Source: Ruminococcus sp. zg-924 (GTDB lineage Bacteria > Bacillota > Clostridia > Oscillospirales > Acutalibacteraceae). Taken from it: DNA of 64,000 nucleotides. The position numbers and the translations under genes were made by a program. The DNA is taken from the NCBI RefSeq assembly GCF_024433635.1, contig NZ_WNJZ01000008.1:1-64000 (forward strand). Reading direction: 5' to 3'. A model generated the notes under the pieces. The model worked only from the letters and a program-made list of their open reading frames with translations. It searched no databases and had not been told where the DNA came from. Each line of letters opens with the position of its first letter. Position 1 is the first letter of the stretch. Positions 33,054 to 41,086 of the stretch are shown here, piece by piece.

Positions 33054-33497
33054 TCAATCTTTTTTCAGTTTGCGGTAGAATTTCACCGCCCCGTCGCACT
33101 CCGCCCGGTCGGGATGGCCTTTGTTGATGCCGCCGATGAGCTTGAAGGGTCCGTAGGTGTCAAATCCCTTGCAGCCATAGCTGCCAAGCACCGTGCAGCC
33201 CCGCGCCTCGACGATTCCGGCAAGCTGCTCGGAAAAATCCTGGCTGTTTTTCCCGCAGGTATAGAGGAAAAAGACCAGCTTGCCCGCTGGGATGCTCTCC
33301 GCCGCCTTGATGATGGCGGGATAGAACTTGTTGAACGCGATACCGGAGGCAAAGCCGATGAGGTCGTAGTCCTCCCAGGGGATCTCGCCTCGACCGTTCT
33401 CCCACAGGGTGACGTCCTTCTCATCGGCGGTGATGGCGTCGCACAGTTTCTTGGTATTGCCGTGATGGGTAGATTCGCAGATGATAAGCGTTTTCAT
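33054..33497 (-). CDS. Flavodoxin-family protein
   Basis: 147 residues: CESTHHGNTKKL is the FMN phosphate-binding loop, DLIGFASGIAFNKFYP the second loop, FFLYTCGKNSQDF the third, and SYGCKGFDTYGP the region near the isoalloxazine ring. A short-chain, cytosolic electron carrier or FMN-dependent reductase. Second gene of the unit opened at 33747-33810, 15 bp after the small membrane protein. Confidence 0.87.
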   Translation of the reverse strand: MKTLIICESTHHGNTKKLCDAITADEKDVTLWENGRGEIPWEDYDLIGFASGIAFNKFYPAIIKAAESIPAGKLVFFLYTCGKNSQDFSEQLAGIVEARGCTVLGSYGCKGFDTYGPFKLIGGINKGHPDRAECDGAVKFYRKLKKD

Positions 33498-33512
33498 GGC
33501 GATACCTCTTTG

Positions 33513-33698
33513 TTACTTAGCAGCCTTCTCTTTGAGCAAAAAGCGGTGCATCAGGAGAGCGACAACGACAGCGATCAGGCAGCCAAATCCTCTGGACAGC
33601 CAAACATTTAACGCTACTTTCTCCAGTAAGTTCACATCAATAAATGTTCCGACCCCCACCGACACAACAATCATAATCATCCACTTTAGTGTACGCAT
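33513..33698 (-). CDS. Small two-helix membrane protein
   Basis: MRTLKWMIMIVVSVGVGTFI, then LSRGFGCLIAVVVALLMHRF and a basic tail. 61 residues, first gene after the regulated promoter at 33747-33810. ATG at 33698 follows a perfect AGGAGG. Not recognised. Confidence 0.65.
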   Translation of the reverse strand: MRTLKWMIMIVVSVGVGTFIDVNLLEKVALNVWLSRGFGCLIAVVVALLMHRFLLKEKAAK

Positions 33699-33746
33699 GA
33701 TAATACCTCCTGAAAAACACAGCATACATTTCCTGTTTGCGTTTCT

Positions 33747-33810
33747 ATTTTATAATATTTCGTGCTGTCCCGATAGGTGGATTTTGCAGGGGAATGTGTC
33801 AATTTTATAG
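33747..33810 (-). promoter_or_regulatory. Regulon promoter, site 1
   Basis: On the minus strand: the 42-bp element at 33769-33810 (CTATAAAATTGACACATTC and on), 16 bp, then TAAAAT (33747-33752). It heads the unit from 33698 down to 30045. The -35 position holds CTATCG, far from TTGACA, as expected for a promoter that needs an activator. Confidence 0.8.
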
Positions 33811-33852
33811 CAAAAAGCTCCGCCGCGACGGGCAAAGCCTGTCAAGGCGGAA
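33811..33852 (-). terminator. Terminator of the isochorismatase-like operon
   Basis: On the minus strand CCGCC...GACaGG / CCgTC...GGCGG followed by AGCTTTTTG. A near-identical hairpin lies at 40042-40083, also directly next to a regulon promoter. Confidence 0.7.
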
Positions 33853-33871
33853 CTTCCGATTCGTGGGTGGT

Positions 33872-34366
33872 TCAGTGTGCAGCCGCTTCCCGGAGCTTTT
33901 CGACCACGCATCCCTTACTTTCATAGTAGCAAAGCATTTCGCTGATTTTCTTTTTGTCGTAGCTGGTGACGCAGTCGGACAGAACATGGACCGTGTAACC
34001 CGCTTTTGTCATGTTGAAGCAAGTGGACTTCACACAGGCAGTGGCATCTGCTCCGGCGACAAAAAACTTGGTGATGTGGTTCCTCTCAATAAACGCGGCA
34101 AAATCCTCGCTGGTCAGCGCGTTGGCTCTGGTCTTCACAAAAACGTTTTCCGATACGATCTTCATTTCCGGAACCAATTCCGCGCCATGGGTGCCGGGCC
34201 TGAATGTCCTTGCGTTGGTAGCAAGGTAATGATTCACAATATAGACAACATGGATCCCGCTGTCTACCGCCCAATCAATGGCGTTGTTTATGTTTTCGAC
34301 AATTTCCCTGTAATTCTTTGTGATGTCATTTTGAATATCAATAATGACTAATGCCTTGTTTTCCAT
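33872..34366 (-). CDS. Isochorismatase-family cysteine hydrolase
   Basis: VIIDIQNDI carries the catalytic Asp near residue 10, Lys lies in VKTRANALTS (about 82), and VAGADATACVKSTCFNMTKAG contains the nucleophile Cys followed by the usual T-A-x-x-A-like helix. 164 residues from the ATG at 34366; an ATG at 34381 would overlap the previous stop (ATGA) and has a weaker RBS. Family members hydrolyse isochorismate, nicotinamide or other amides. Last gene of the unit opened at 36356-36419. Confidence 0.87.
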   Translation of the reverse strand: MENKALVIIDIQNDITKNYREIVENINNAIDWAVDSGIHVVYIVNHYLATNARTFRPGTHGAELVPEMKIVSENVFVKTRANALTSEDFAAFIERNHITKFFVAGADATACVKSTCFNMTKAGYTVHVLSDCVTSYDKKKISEMLCYYESKGCVVEKLREAAAH

Positions 34367-34377
34367 CGCTTTTTTCC

Positions 34378-35067
34378 TCATCTTTCACTTGATTTGATTT
34401 TCCCTGTGTCCTCTATCAGCGGTCTGGCGTCCAGGCGGGTCTTGCACCCCAGCCGTCTGGCGATCACGGTCAGCAGGCATTTTTGGGCGGGGCGGAAATG
34501 CCGGGACTGGCGGATCTGCTTTTCGGACAGATACTCCGGGCTGGAGAGGTTGGCAAAGTCAGCGCCCTGGAATCTGCCCGCCTGGGCAAAGCGCCGCCCC
34601 GCCTCCGCGAAGGGCTTCAGCATGGCTTTCGCCCGCTTTTCCCCCAGCAGACTCAGGCCAAACATCTCGCCGTGGATGAAGGTGCCGCCGTACTCCCGCC
34701 CCAGCTTTCCCGGCAGGGTTTTCAGAAACTTCTCACAGCAACGGCTCTGGGACGCCTCTGGAAAGCCGCCCTGCAAAAGAAAGGACAGCCTGCCGCACGC
34801 TTGCGGCGGAGCGTCCGCCGCCGCACCCTCCAGAAACTCTAACAGGATGCCGGGTACGTTCTCCACATAGAGAGGCAGGGCGAAGAGGACGTTTTCCTCG
34901 GTTTGGAGTGCGGCTCTCGCACTGTCCCACTGTCTTCTATCGGAGAGAAACCAGACCTTTGTGGTGTTCCCGCCCGCCTCAAAGCCCTGGCGGAACGCGC
35001 CGATGATCTTCGCTGTGTTGCTTTTGCTTTGGTGCCGGACCGCCCCGCTGATAATGGTCAGACGCAT
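34378..35067 (-). CDS. Flavodoxin-like NAD(P)H-dependent oxidoreductase (2)
   Basis: 229 residues. ISGAVRHQSKSNTAKII is the FMN loop, FALPLYVENVPGILLEFLEG the second flavin segment and FLLQGGFPEASQSRCCEK the third. It lacks the Cys cluster of the reductase at 30475-31158. Overlaps the preceding gene by 10 bp and the next by ATGA, so it is tightly coupled in its operon. Confidence 0.82.
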   Translation of the reverse strand: MRLTIISGAVRHQSKSNTAKIIGAFRQGFEAGGNTTKVWFLSDRRQWDSARAALQTEENVLFALPLYVENVPGILLEFLEGAAADAPPQACGRLSFLLQGGFPEASQSRCCEKFLKTLPGKLGREYGGTFIHGEMFGLSLLGEKRAKAMLKPFAEAGRRFAQAGRFQGADFANLSSPEYLSEKQIRQSRHFRPAQKCLLTVIARRLGCKTRLDARPLIEDTGKIKSSER

Positions 35068-35576
35068 AGAGACACCTCCCCGGCTTCTTCTATGGGGAAC
35101 GCCCCCAGGCTGTTCCCACCTAAATTCAGCGCGAACCGCTTCATCCAGTAGGTCAGATACTCCCGCTCCCCCGCGCCGGCGTATAAAAGTCCGAAGCGGA
35201 ACCGTTTGTCATACCGGGGGATATGGCGCATCTGCCCGTCCACCACATGGGTATACATGGTAGCCAGGGGCAGTGTGCGGTCCACAATGTGTTTTGCCCT
35301 GTGATCGAGAAAGCCCAGGGCGGTCCCGGCTATCAAAACGGCGGTGTCATACCGCAGAAGCGCCCGCAGAAGCGCCTCATAATCGTCCCGTATTGCGCAG
35401 ACGCCGGGGGTTTTCAGCCAACAGAAATTGCAGCCTACGCAGGGCTGTATTTTCATGTCCTCCGTGTGCATAACCTCGCCGGTCTCCGCCTTGGCGGTCA
35501 GCGCGCCTATGGCCGCCTGTACGGCGGGGTCGTTCTTAGGCAGAGTGTTGACCACCAGCAGACTTCCGTTTTTCAT
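35058..35576 (-). CDS. NAD(P)H-dependent FMN reductase-like flavoprotein (3)
   Basis: 172 residues with VVNTLPKNDPAVQ at the flavin loop, MKIQPCVGCNFCWLKTPGVCAI (three-Cys iron-sulfur-flavoprotein-like cluster; given here in part only) and LDHRAKHIVDRTLPLATMY as second contact. ATG at 35576 has AAGGAG nine bases upstream. The three flavodoxin-fold reductases of the regulon differ a lot, so they probably serve different steps or partners. Confidence 0.85.
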   Translation of the reverse strand: MKNGSLLVVNTLPKNDPAVQAAIGALTAKAETGEVMHTEDMKIQPCVGCNFCWLKTPGVCAIRDDYEALLRALLRYDTAVLIAGTALGFLDHRAKHIVDRTLPLATMYTHVVDGQMRHIPRYDKRFRFGLLYAGAGEREYLTYWMKRFALNLGGNSLGAFPIEEAGEVSLCV

Positions 35577-35778
35577 GTGCCACACACTCCTTATCCTCAG
35601 CGTCCTTGCTCTCTCCATGTTCTTTTTTTCCCAAATTTAACGCCTCACGGACGCCGTTACGGACCGCCCACTTGACGACAAAATAGAATAGAGTCAGACC
35701 GGCTGCAAAAACGATGAGCGCCCCAGCGGTAAGTCCGAGGCCTGACAGAAGGTCAGACACTATCCAATCAAGATGCAT
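35536..35778 (-). CDS. Small single-pass membrane protein with charged tail
   Basis: 80 residues: helix GALIVFAAGLTLFYFVVKWA, then a charged tail (LGKKEHGESKDAEDKE). It overlaps the following reductase gene by 41 bp and the preceding gene by 11 bp in different frames. Not recognised. Confidence 0.6.
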   Translation of the reverse strand: MHLDWIVSDLLSGLGLTAGALIVFAAGLTLFYFVVKWAVRNGVREALNLGKKEHGESKDAEDKECVAHEKRKSAGGQHSA

Positions 35779-36325
35779 GGCGATTTTCCTCCAGCTCCGC
35801 GCCGTAGTTGAAAATGAGGGACACTAAGATCAACACGATGCCGACAAGAAAGGTGGGCAGATCATCTCCGTAATCTACCGCTGCATAGATCGCACTGTTT
35901 GCCGTATCCACCGCTTGAAAACAGCCATAGATGACAGCCGAGACGATGGTCGCCACAATTGGCATGACGATGGTGGATATCCCCAGCTGGCGTATCTTCA
36001 CCGCGCCGGTTCGGGTAAAGGGGGTGCCGTCCGCCTGTTCCGCTTTCAGATAGCGGTAGGCAAAGGCCAAAAGCGTTCCGTCCGTCAGAGCAAAGACGAT
36101 GCTCGGCAGGAGCTTTGCCGCCAGTTCGTTCAGTCCGCCGGTCTCGGTCAGAGTGTACAGCAGCTCCCGATCCATGCCGAATATGGTTATGCCGCCTTTC
36201 CATACCATGGCGCACACCACCACCAGAGCCATCAGTCCTGCCCAGACAAAGGAGAGGATCATAGCGACTTTGGTGAGGATCTGAAAGACCCGGCAGGTTT
36301 TCTGGATTGTTTGTAATGATTTCAT
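35768..36325 (-). CDS. DUF2975-like membrane protein
   Basis: 185 residues, four helices. The cytoplasmic loop RYLKAEQADGTPFTRTGAVK, just before the third helix, is the conserved part of the DUF2975 family, often found beside YdbL-like or small regulators in Firmicutes. ATG at 36325 with AAGGAG upstream. First gene of the unit opened by site 2 at 36356-36419. Confidence 0.72.
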   Translation of the reverse strand: MKSLQTIQKTCRVFQILTKVAMILSFVWAGLMALVVVCAMVWKGGITIFGMDRELLYTLTETGGLNELAAKLLPSIVFALTDGTLLAFAYRYLKAEQADGTPFTRTGAVKIRQLGISTIVMPIVATIVSAVIYGCFQAVDTANSAIYAAVDYGDDLPTFLVGIVLILVSLIFNYGAELEENRHAS

Positions 36326-36355
36326 GGTTTTGTCTCCTTCTTAGCTTGTAGTTCT

Positions 36356-36419
36356 ATTCTACATAATATCCCGCCGCCCCGATAGGCAGATTTTGCAGGG
36401 GAATGTGTTCATTTTATAG
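36356..36419 (-). promoter_or_regulatory. Regulon promoter, site 2
   Basis: 42-bp element at 36378-36419, 16 bp, TAGAAT (36356-36361) on the minus strand. The element contains the stop codon of the hydrolase gene at 36414. It heads 36325 down to 33872. Confidence 0.8.
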
Positions 36420-37334
36420 TTGATCCAGCCCCTCGACCACCCGGCAGACCAGCTCTGGGTCAGTCAGGTGGATATAGTGACTGCTGTGTCCGGCCCGGAC
36501 AAGCTCCCCCCGCTGGGCGCAGGAAAGATAAACACCCATGATCTCCTGCCATAATGCCTCGGTCTTCATCGCTTCCTCCGGGGACGCCCCGCCGAACTGC
36601 TCTATCTCCCGACAGGAGAGGGCGGAGTCGTGGGTCACCATGGTCACGGGACAGGCGAGCTTATTCTCCCGATCCAACAGTTCTGTCAGCTCGTTCTTGT
36701 CGTGGGCGGCGGCGTACTCGGCCAGCGCCGTTTCATAGGTCTGAGGCTTTCCAAGGGACTCCAGAATCTCCTGGCGCTCCTCCTTTGAGAAGCCGCTGTC
36801 GTAATAAAAGGGCGGTGCGGAGGCCATCATCCGCCTCACCAGCCAGCCCAAATGCCAGCGGGTTAGCTTTAGGTTCATCCGCAGCCCCGCAGTCTTATCC
36901 ACGCCGCTTTTTCTGAACTCCGCATCGGTCAACTCCGTGCGGAAGCGGTCGTCCTCCGGGGAAAGTGGATCCAGAAGAATCAAAGCCCGAACAAGTTCCG
37001 GGTAAACCTGGGCGAAGTTCCATACGTACAGGCCACCCTGCGAGTGGCCAAGCAGGGTCACCTTCTCCTCGTGAGGAATGTGCCCCAAAAGCTGATGAAG
37101 CTCCAATGCGATATTCCCCGGTGTGCGTTCCAGAGCAGAAATGCCGCTGCCGCCGTATCCGGCCCTCTGATATAGCAAAACAGTATGTCGCTTCGAAAGC
37201 CGCTGGGCGAGCCGCCGCCACTCCGCCATGACAGCCCCAAGACCCATCTCGATCACAAGACCGACCTTTCCCTCACCGTAAATCTCGCAGGCAAGCGCCG
37301 CGGAGGGAAACTGAATAATTCGTGATTCCATCAT
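36414..37334 (-). CDS. Alpha/beta hydrolase (regulon member 2)
   Basis: MGLGAVMAEWRRL at the oxyanion region, YQRAGYGGSG after strand 4, GHSQGGLYVW with the nucleophile Ser, the lid from about 155 to 235, VTHDSAL and GHSSHYIHLTDP with the catalytic His. About 306 residues; ATG at 37334 follows GAGGAG. Third gene of the unit opened by site 3. Similar to other 'alpha/beta fold hydrolases' of gut Clostridia, substrate unknown. Confidence 0.86.
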   Translation of the reverse strand: MMESRIIQFPSAALACEIYGEGKVGLVIEMGLGAVMAEWRRLAQRLSKRHTVLLYQRAGYGGSGISALERTPGNIALELHQLLGHIPHEEKVTLLGHSQGGLYVWNFAQVYPELVRALILLDPLSPEDDRFRTELTDAEFRKSGVDKTAGLRMNLKLTRWHLGWLVRRMMASAPPFYYDSGFSKEERQEILESLGKPQTYETALAEYAAAHDKNELTELLDRENKLACPVTMVTHDSALSCREIEQFGGASPEEAMKTEALWQEIMGVYLSCAQRGELVRAGHSSHYIHLTDPELVCRVVEGLDQL

Positions 37335-37354
37335 GACATTTCTCCTCTTCAAAT

Positions 37355-38320
37355 CTATCTTCGGGTTTCTCCGCCGGATCGATGCCCGGTTTCCTGTGCC
37401 AATTCCAGCAGGCAGGCTACAAATTCTTTCGGCTTTTCTATATGAATGCCGTGTCCGCAGTCAAAGCGCATGGTCTGACAATCTGGAATCAGCTCTGTCA
37501 CCCGCTTCAGATCCTCCTCGCTGAGTGCCGCCATCAGGATCCCGTCCTGCCCGATTTCGGTTTTTGCTTTCATGAAAACCGTTTTGCAGGAAATGGTTTT
37601 CAGGAGATCTTCATGGGAGATTCCGGCATGGAAGCTGTCTGTGTAGAACGCCTCCCCAAACCGGGGATCATACCTGCTCATGCCCTGAAAGCCGCTGAGG
37701 GCAGATTTTGGCCAGAAGGGGACTTTCAGATTGCCCTCCGGGTGCTTTTCCCGGTTCTTTGCCGCCAGAGCGACCAACTTTCCGCGGACCTTTTCTCTGG
37801 ACTTTTCCGAGAAGAAGTTCCAGGCATACTGATTGCGGAAATAATTCAACACAAAGTCTCCGGGATCGGTCTGGGAAAGATAGCTGTGGCAGATCGTGGA
37901 AAGATCCACATAGTTGAAGGTTTTCAAGCGTCTTTCACCCTGAGAGGCGAAAAAGGGCGGATCCTCCAGAATCAGATATTCGCACAGGTCTGCATGGGAT
38001 GCCACATACGCCGCAATCAGACCGCCGGAGGAGTGACCCAGAAGATAAACCTTCTCCCCCACTATATCCTGTATAAAACGGATGACGGCGTTTCCTATAT
38101 CCGCTACATTGTATTTTTCGGCGTCGTGCAGACTTCCTCCGTGCCCGTAGCAGTCCACGGAAAAAACATGATACCGCTTCGACAGGCGCTTCCATACATT
38201 CGAGAAGCTCTTTGCGTCCACCCCCTGGGCGTGGAGCAGCACAAGAGGCTGCCGATCGTTTATCAGCTCATAATACTTCAGCCTGATATCCTGGCTTCGA
38301 TACAGATGTCCTTCAACCAT
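37355..38320 (-). CDS. Alpha/beta hydrolase (regulon member 3)
   Basis: 321 residues: VLLHAQGVDAKSF at the oxyanion loop, VDCYGHGGS, GHSSGGLIAAY (nucleophile Ser), and a C-terminal DCGHGIHIEKPKEF with the catalytic His. ATG at 38320 follows AGGAGGG. Second gene of the site-3 unit, 14 bp before the stop-start with its neighbour overlaps. Resembles bromoperoxidase/epoxide-hydrolase-like enzymes in layout but lacks any decisive residue. Confidence 0.86.
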   Translation of the reverse strand: MVEGHLYRSQDIRLKYYELINDRQPLVLLHAQGVDAKSFSNVWKRLSKRYHVFSVDCYGHGGSLHDAEKYNVADIGNAVIRFIQDIVGEKVYLLGHSSGGLIAAYVASHADLCEYLILEDPPFFASQGERRLKTFNYVDLSTICHSYLSQTDPGDFVLNYFRNQYAWNFFSEKSREKVRGKLVALAAKNREKHPEGNLKVPFWPKSALSGFQGMSRYDPRFGEAFYTDSFHAGISHEDLLKTISCKTVFMKAKTEIGQDGILMAALSEEDLKRVTELIPDCQTMRFDCGHGIHIEKPKEFVACLLELAQETGHRSGGETRR

Positions 38321-38333
38321 TTTGGTTTCCCTC

Positions 38334-39035
38334 CTATAGCGCATTCCAATAAAGCACGAAAATCAACACACATCCCCATGCGTTCCCGGTGACTTTCCTA
38401 ACGATCAGCATTCCGTAGATCAAAAAGACGGTACACAGCATCTCAGCCACCGCGTTTGGCGTCACGCCCACGACTCCGTGTATCAGAATACACATAACCG
38501 CGCAGATGAAAGCACCCCAATCCCATAGCTTCTTGCCAGACGGATAGCGTTCGCTGATTTTATCGCAGATGACCACATAGTTGAAGCCCTCGAAAAAGCC
38601 CCAGAAAAGCGCGGTGAGCAGCATGGCGAGAATGTTCTCTGGAAAACCGCTTGCAAGAGCCTCCGCCGTCGTTTGCACATCGGAAAAGGGAAGCCATGTA
38701 TGCACATTTCCCGCAAAAAAGTTATACAGGAAATCCGGTACGCAGCACAGCGCACTCAGTGCTACGGCGGCGAACAGGTTCTTGCAGGTCAGCCCGTAAC
38801 CCGAAAATTTCTCTTTTCTGGCAATGGATACAATGGTGATTCCCAGTCCGGCAATGCCAAACTGAAAAACGCCGCCCACAAGCAAAACCCGCCATACAAT
38901 GGAAATGGAAGTGTCAGATACAACTGCGTCGATGCCTTTGCCAAAAATGGTGTAGATTGCAAGAACCGCAAAGGACACTCCGGCGATGATCCATAGATCC
39001 GTATCCAGCTGTTTCTTTCGCTTCTCTATTAGCAT
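38334..39035 (-). CDS. Multi-pass membrane protein, possibly degenerate CPBP
   Basis: 233 residues, seven to eight helices. FWGFFEGFNYVVICDKISER occupies the place where CPBP proteases have E-E-x-x-x-R, and ILIHGVVG the place of the His motif, but the second Glu and the Arg are missing. So it may be an inactive relative or simply unrelated. AGGAGG precedes the ATG. First gene of the site-3 unit. Confidence 0.65.
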   Translation of the reverse strand: MLIEKRKKQLDTDLWIIAGVSFAVLAIYTIFGKGIDAVVSDTSISIVWRVLLVGGVFQFGIAGLGITIVSIARKEKFSGYGLTCKNLFAAVALSALCCVPDFLYNFFAGNVHTWLPFSDVQTTAEALASGFPENILAMLLTALFWGFFEGFNYVVICDKISERYPSGKKLWDWGAFICAVMCILIHGVVGVTPNAVAEMLCTVFLIYGMLIVRKVTGNAWGCVLIFVLYWNAL

Positions 39036-39072
39036 GGTATTTTCCTCCTGAACATTTCCTATTCTGCCTTAT

Positions 39073-39136
39073 ATTCTACAAAAGCTCCCATTTTCCCGAT
39101 AGTTTCTTTTTGCAGGAGAATGTGTCAATTTTTTAG
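39073..39136 (-). promoter_or_regulatory. Regulon promoter, site 3
   Basis: 42-bp element at 39095-39136, 16 bp, TAGAAT (39073-39078) on the minus strand. Heads 39035 down to 36414. The proximal half-site is the least conserved of the five copies. Confidence 0.78.
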
Positions 39137-39137
39137 G

Positions 39138-39165
39138 GGCATGACGCCTCAACGCATCATGCCCA
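39138..39165. terminator. Hairpin after the GNAT/YoaP gene
   Basis: GGGCATGA / TCATGCCC with a 12-nt loop, between the stop of the 39199 gene and regulon site 3. No U-run follows on the minus strand, so termination would be weak. Confidence 0.4.
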
Positions 39166-39198
39166 TCGTTATCTTTCCCCATTGCCTTTGAGAAAGAG

Positions 39199-39945
39199 TT
39201 ATTTTGCCAACAGCTTCAAAAATCTCTTATCGTTCATCTGCTCATTCGTGACATATTCTCCGTCAAAAAACAGCGCGTAGGTGGTGATAGGCGTGGGTGC
39301 ATTCTGTGCTTCTTTCTTGCTTTGCAAATGGATTGCCTTAAAATTCACGCCCTGCTCCCTCGCCGTTTCCTCCACAATGGGGACATATTTCGCATTGAAC
39401 GGGCATTGATTGGTATAGTACAAAACATATCCCATTTCTTTAATATGCGGGTGTTTTGCGCATGCCTTGAATTTTGGCAAAGAGGCGGATTCCTCAAAGG
39501 GCAAAACCCACAGCTGGATCCCGTTGTCCGCTTCGTCGCAAACGGTAAAGCCCTTGTATTTCAAAAATTTAGGATCGGCAAGAAAGGGCTTTTTCTTTTG
39601 GGAGGACAAGATACACAGTCCCTTTTTGCCCTTGCTTTTACTGTCTTCAATACAGGCGTTCAAAAGGTCAGTAGAATAACCATGCCCCTTAAAAGAACCG
39701 GCCACCCACAGGCAGTCGATGTACATATATCCCTGCGCATCAATGGGGTTCCACGCATTTTCGGCGGGGATATACTCGATAAAGCATTTTCCACGATCTG
39801 TGCTTTTCAGGAAGACCAATCCATCCCCGAACCGTTCTGACAGCCACGCTTTTTTTGACGAGACCTGAACGTCGTTGTTGCTTGATATAGCACAGCAGAT
39901 ATGCTCTTTGTCGATATTCTCGCTGGTCACTCTGATGTATTCCAT
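39199..39945 (-). CDS. GNAT N-acetyltransferase with YoaP-like C-terminal domain
   Basis: 248 residues. The N-terminal half is a GNAT domain: YIDCLWVAGSFKGHGYSTDLL supplies the acetyl-CoA loop (strand 4 then G-H-G-x-S). The C-terminal half (YVLYYTNQCPFNAKYVPIVE...) is thioredoxin-like with a CPFN motif, as in YoaP proteins. Alone in the unit opened by site 4 (start 26 bp after the expected start of transcription). RBS AGAGGAGG. Acyl acceptor unknown. Confidence 0.85.
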   Translation of the reverse strand: MEYIRVTSENIDKEHICCAISSNNDVQVSSKKAWLSERFGDGLVFLKSTDRGKCFIEYIPAENAWNPIDAQGYMYIDCLWVAGSFKGHGYSTDLLNACIEDSKSKGKKGLCILSSQKKKPFLADPKFLKYKGFTVCDEADNGIQLWVLPFEESASLPKFKACAKHPHIKEMGYVLYYTNQCPFNAKYVPIVEETAREQGVNFKAIHLQSKKEAQNAPTPITTYALFFDGEYVTNEQMNDKRFLKLLAK

Positions 39946-39977
39946 AGGGATACCTCCTCTTTCTTGCTTGTATTTCC

Positions 39978-40041
39978 ATTCTACAAAATATCCCGCTGAC
40001 CCGATAGGCAGATTTTTTAGGGGAATGTGTCAATTTTATAG
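39978..40041 (-). promoter_or_regulatory. Regulon promoter, site 4
   Basis: 42-bp element at 40000-40041, 16 bp, TAGAAT (39978-39983) on the minus strand; heads the GNAT/YoaP gene. Sites 1 and 4 also share about 80 bp further upstream (33811-33895 and 40042-40125), terminator included. Confidence 0.8.
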
Positions 40042-40083
40042 CAAAAAGCTCCGCCGCGACGTACAAAACCTGTCGAGGCGAAG
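40042..40083 (-). terminator. Terminator upstream of site 4
   Basis: On the minus strand a CGCC...GACaGG / cGTC...GGCGg hairpin followed by AGCTTTTTG, nearly the same as 33811-33852. It ends the unit of the methyltransferase-like gene that stops at 40190. Confidence 0.65.
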
Positions 40084-40189
40084 TTTTCGGCTAGTGGGCG
40101 GTTCAATGTGCGGCTGATTCGGAACCTCTGAACAATTCTGCTTCGGCTGAGCAGCGGGTCTTTCGCTCCATCCGTCCTGGCATGCTGAC

Positions 40190-40858
40190 CTACCAGATAA
40201 ACGGGAGAATCCTGAACCGCACCTTCTTCTCGTACTCCCGATACCCCGCAAGCCCTTCCTCCAGAACCTTTTCCTCGTTTCGGATACGCTTGACCAGAAG
40301 CAGCGGGAATGGCAGCATCACGAGAAAGGCGGGCAGGGAACCGAGCACGAGAGGCATTGCCCAAAACAGCAGGATGACCGCAAAGTACATGGGATGCCTT
40401 ACGATTCCATAGAGTCCCGTAGAGATGACCTGCTGATTCTCCTGAATTTCAACCGTTCGGGAGAGATAGGCGTTCTCACGCATGACCTCCGCGTAGAGCG
40501 CGTAGGCGATCAGAAATAATGTGCAGGAAACTACCGTCACCCAGCCGGGAAAGCGCGTCCAGCCAAAGCGAAAGTCAAGCCCCGCCAGAACGAAGCAGAC
40601 GATGAACTCCAAAGCGGACAGCGCGATCACCGTTTTCTGCTCGCCCTCTGATTCCCTGTCATTCAGGCGCTTCTGAAGTAAACCAGGCGCCTTTATCAGC
40701 AAGAGCACCCCCACGAGAAGCATGGGAACGAATAATAGCCCGATCAGCCGCCACGCACCGGCGTATCGGACGGTTCCCGCCGGCAAAAAAAGCAAAACGC
40801 CAATGAGCAGCAGACCGCATAAAAATTTCGCGACTGCCTGTATAATCAATTTTCGCAT
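40190..40858 (-). CDS. Isoprenylcysteine carboxyl methyltransferase-family membrane protein
   Basis: 222 residues, about five helices. GLYGIVRHPMYFAVILLFW is the AdoMet-side motif (R-H-P-x-Y) and RIRNEEKVLEEGLAGYREYEKKVRFRILP the C-terminal motif (E-E...L...Y...V-R-F-R) shared by ICMT and PEMT-like methyltransferases. In bacteria these act on small molecules or lipids; the substrate is unknown. Starts 12 bp after the chimeric lipoprotein gene, so probably made with the two-component system. Confidence 0.86.
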   Translation of the reverse strand: MRKLIIQAVAKFLCGLLLIGVLLFLPAGTVRYAGAWRLIGLLFVPMLLVGVLLLIKAPGLLQKRLNDRESEGEQKTVIALSALEFIVCFVLAGLDFRFGWTRFPGWVTVVSCTLFLIAYALYAEVMRENAYLSRTVEIQENQQVISTGLYGIVRHPMYFAVILLFWAMPLVLGSLPAFLVMLPFPLLLVKRIRNEEKVLEEGLAGYREYEKKVRFRILPFIW

Positions 40859-40870
40859 TTGAATATCCTC

Positions 40871-41086
40871 CTACAGTGCCTTTTTTGGGTAGGCTTTCAC
40901 GCACTCCATGCACAAAATGCACTCGGCGCCGTTGGCCCGCTTCCGGGAGTTGTCGGTCACGTCCACCTCCATGGTAATATGCGTATAATACTCAGTGTCG
41001 CCATTCCATACAACGGTATCTGCCGAGCAACCGCCCAGAAAGAGCGCAGCGCAAAGCAATAATTCGCATACAAGCCTTTTCATCAT
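40871..41086 (-). CDS. Chimeric small lipoprotein: YxeA-like N-terminus fused to a ferredoxin remnant
   Basis: A signal peptide with lipobox (ALFLGGC) and a YxeA/DUF1093-like start (WNGDTEYYTHITMEV) change after about residue 45 into GAECILCMECVKAYPKKAL, the C-terminal end of a 4Fe-4S ferredoxin in which the last cluster Cys is Tyr. 71 residues in one frame. The ATG overlaps the TGA of the response regulator (ATGA). The ferredoxin part cannot bind a full cluster and would be exported, so it is most likely a recombination product. The lipoprotein part may still be made. Confidence 0.6.
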   Translation of the reverse strand: MMKRLVCELLLCAALFLGGCSADTVVWNGDTEYYTHITMEVDVTDNSRKRANGAECILCMECVKAYPKKAL

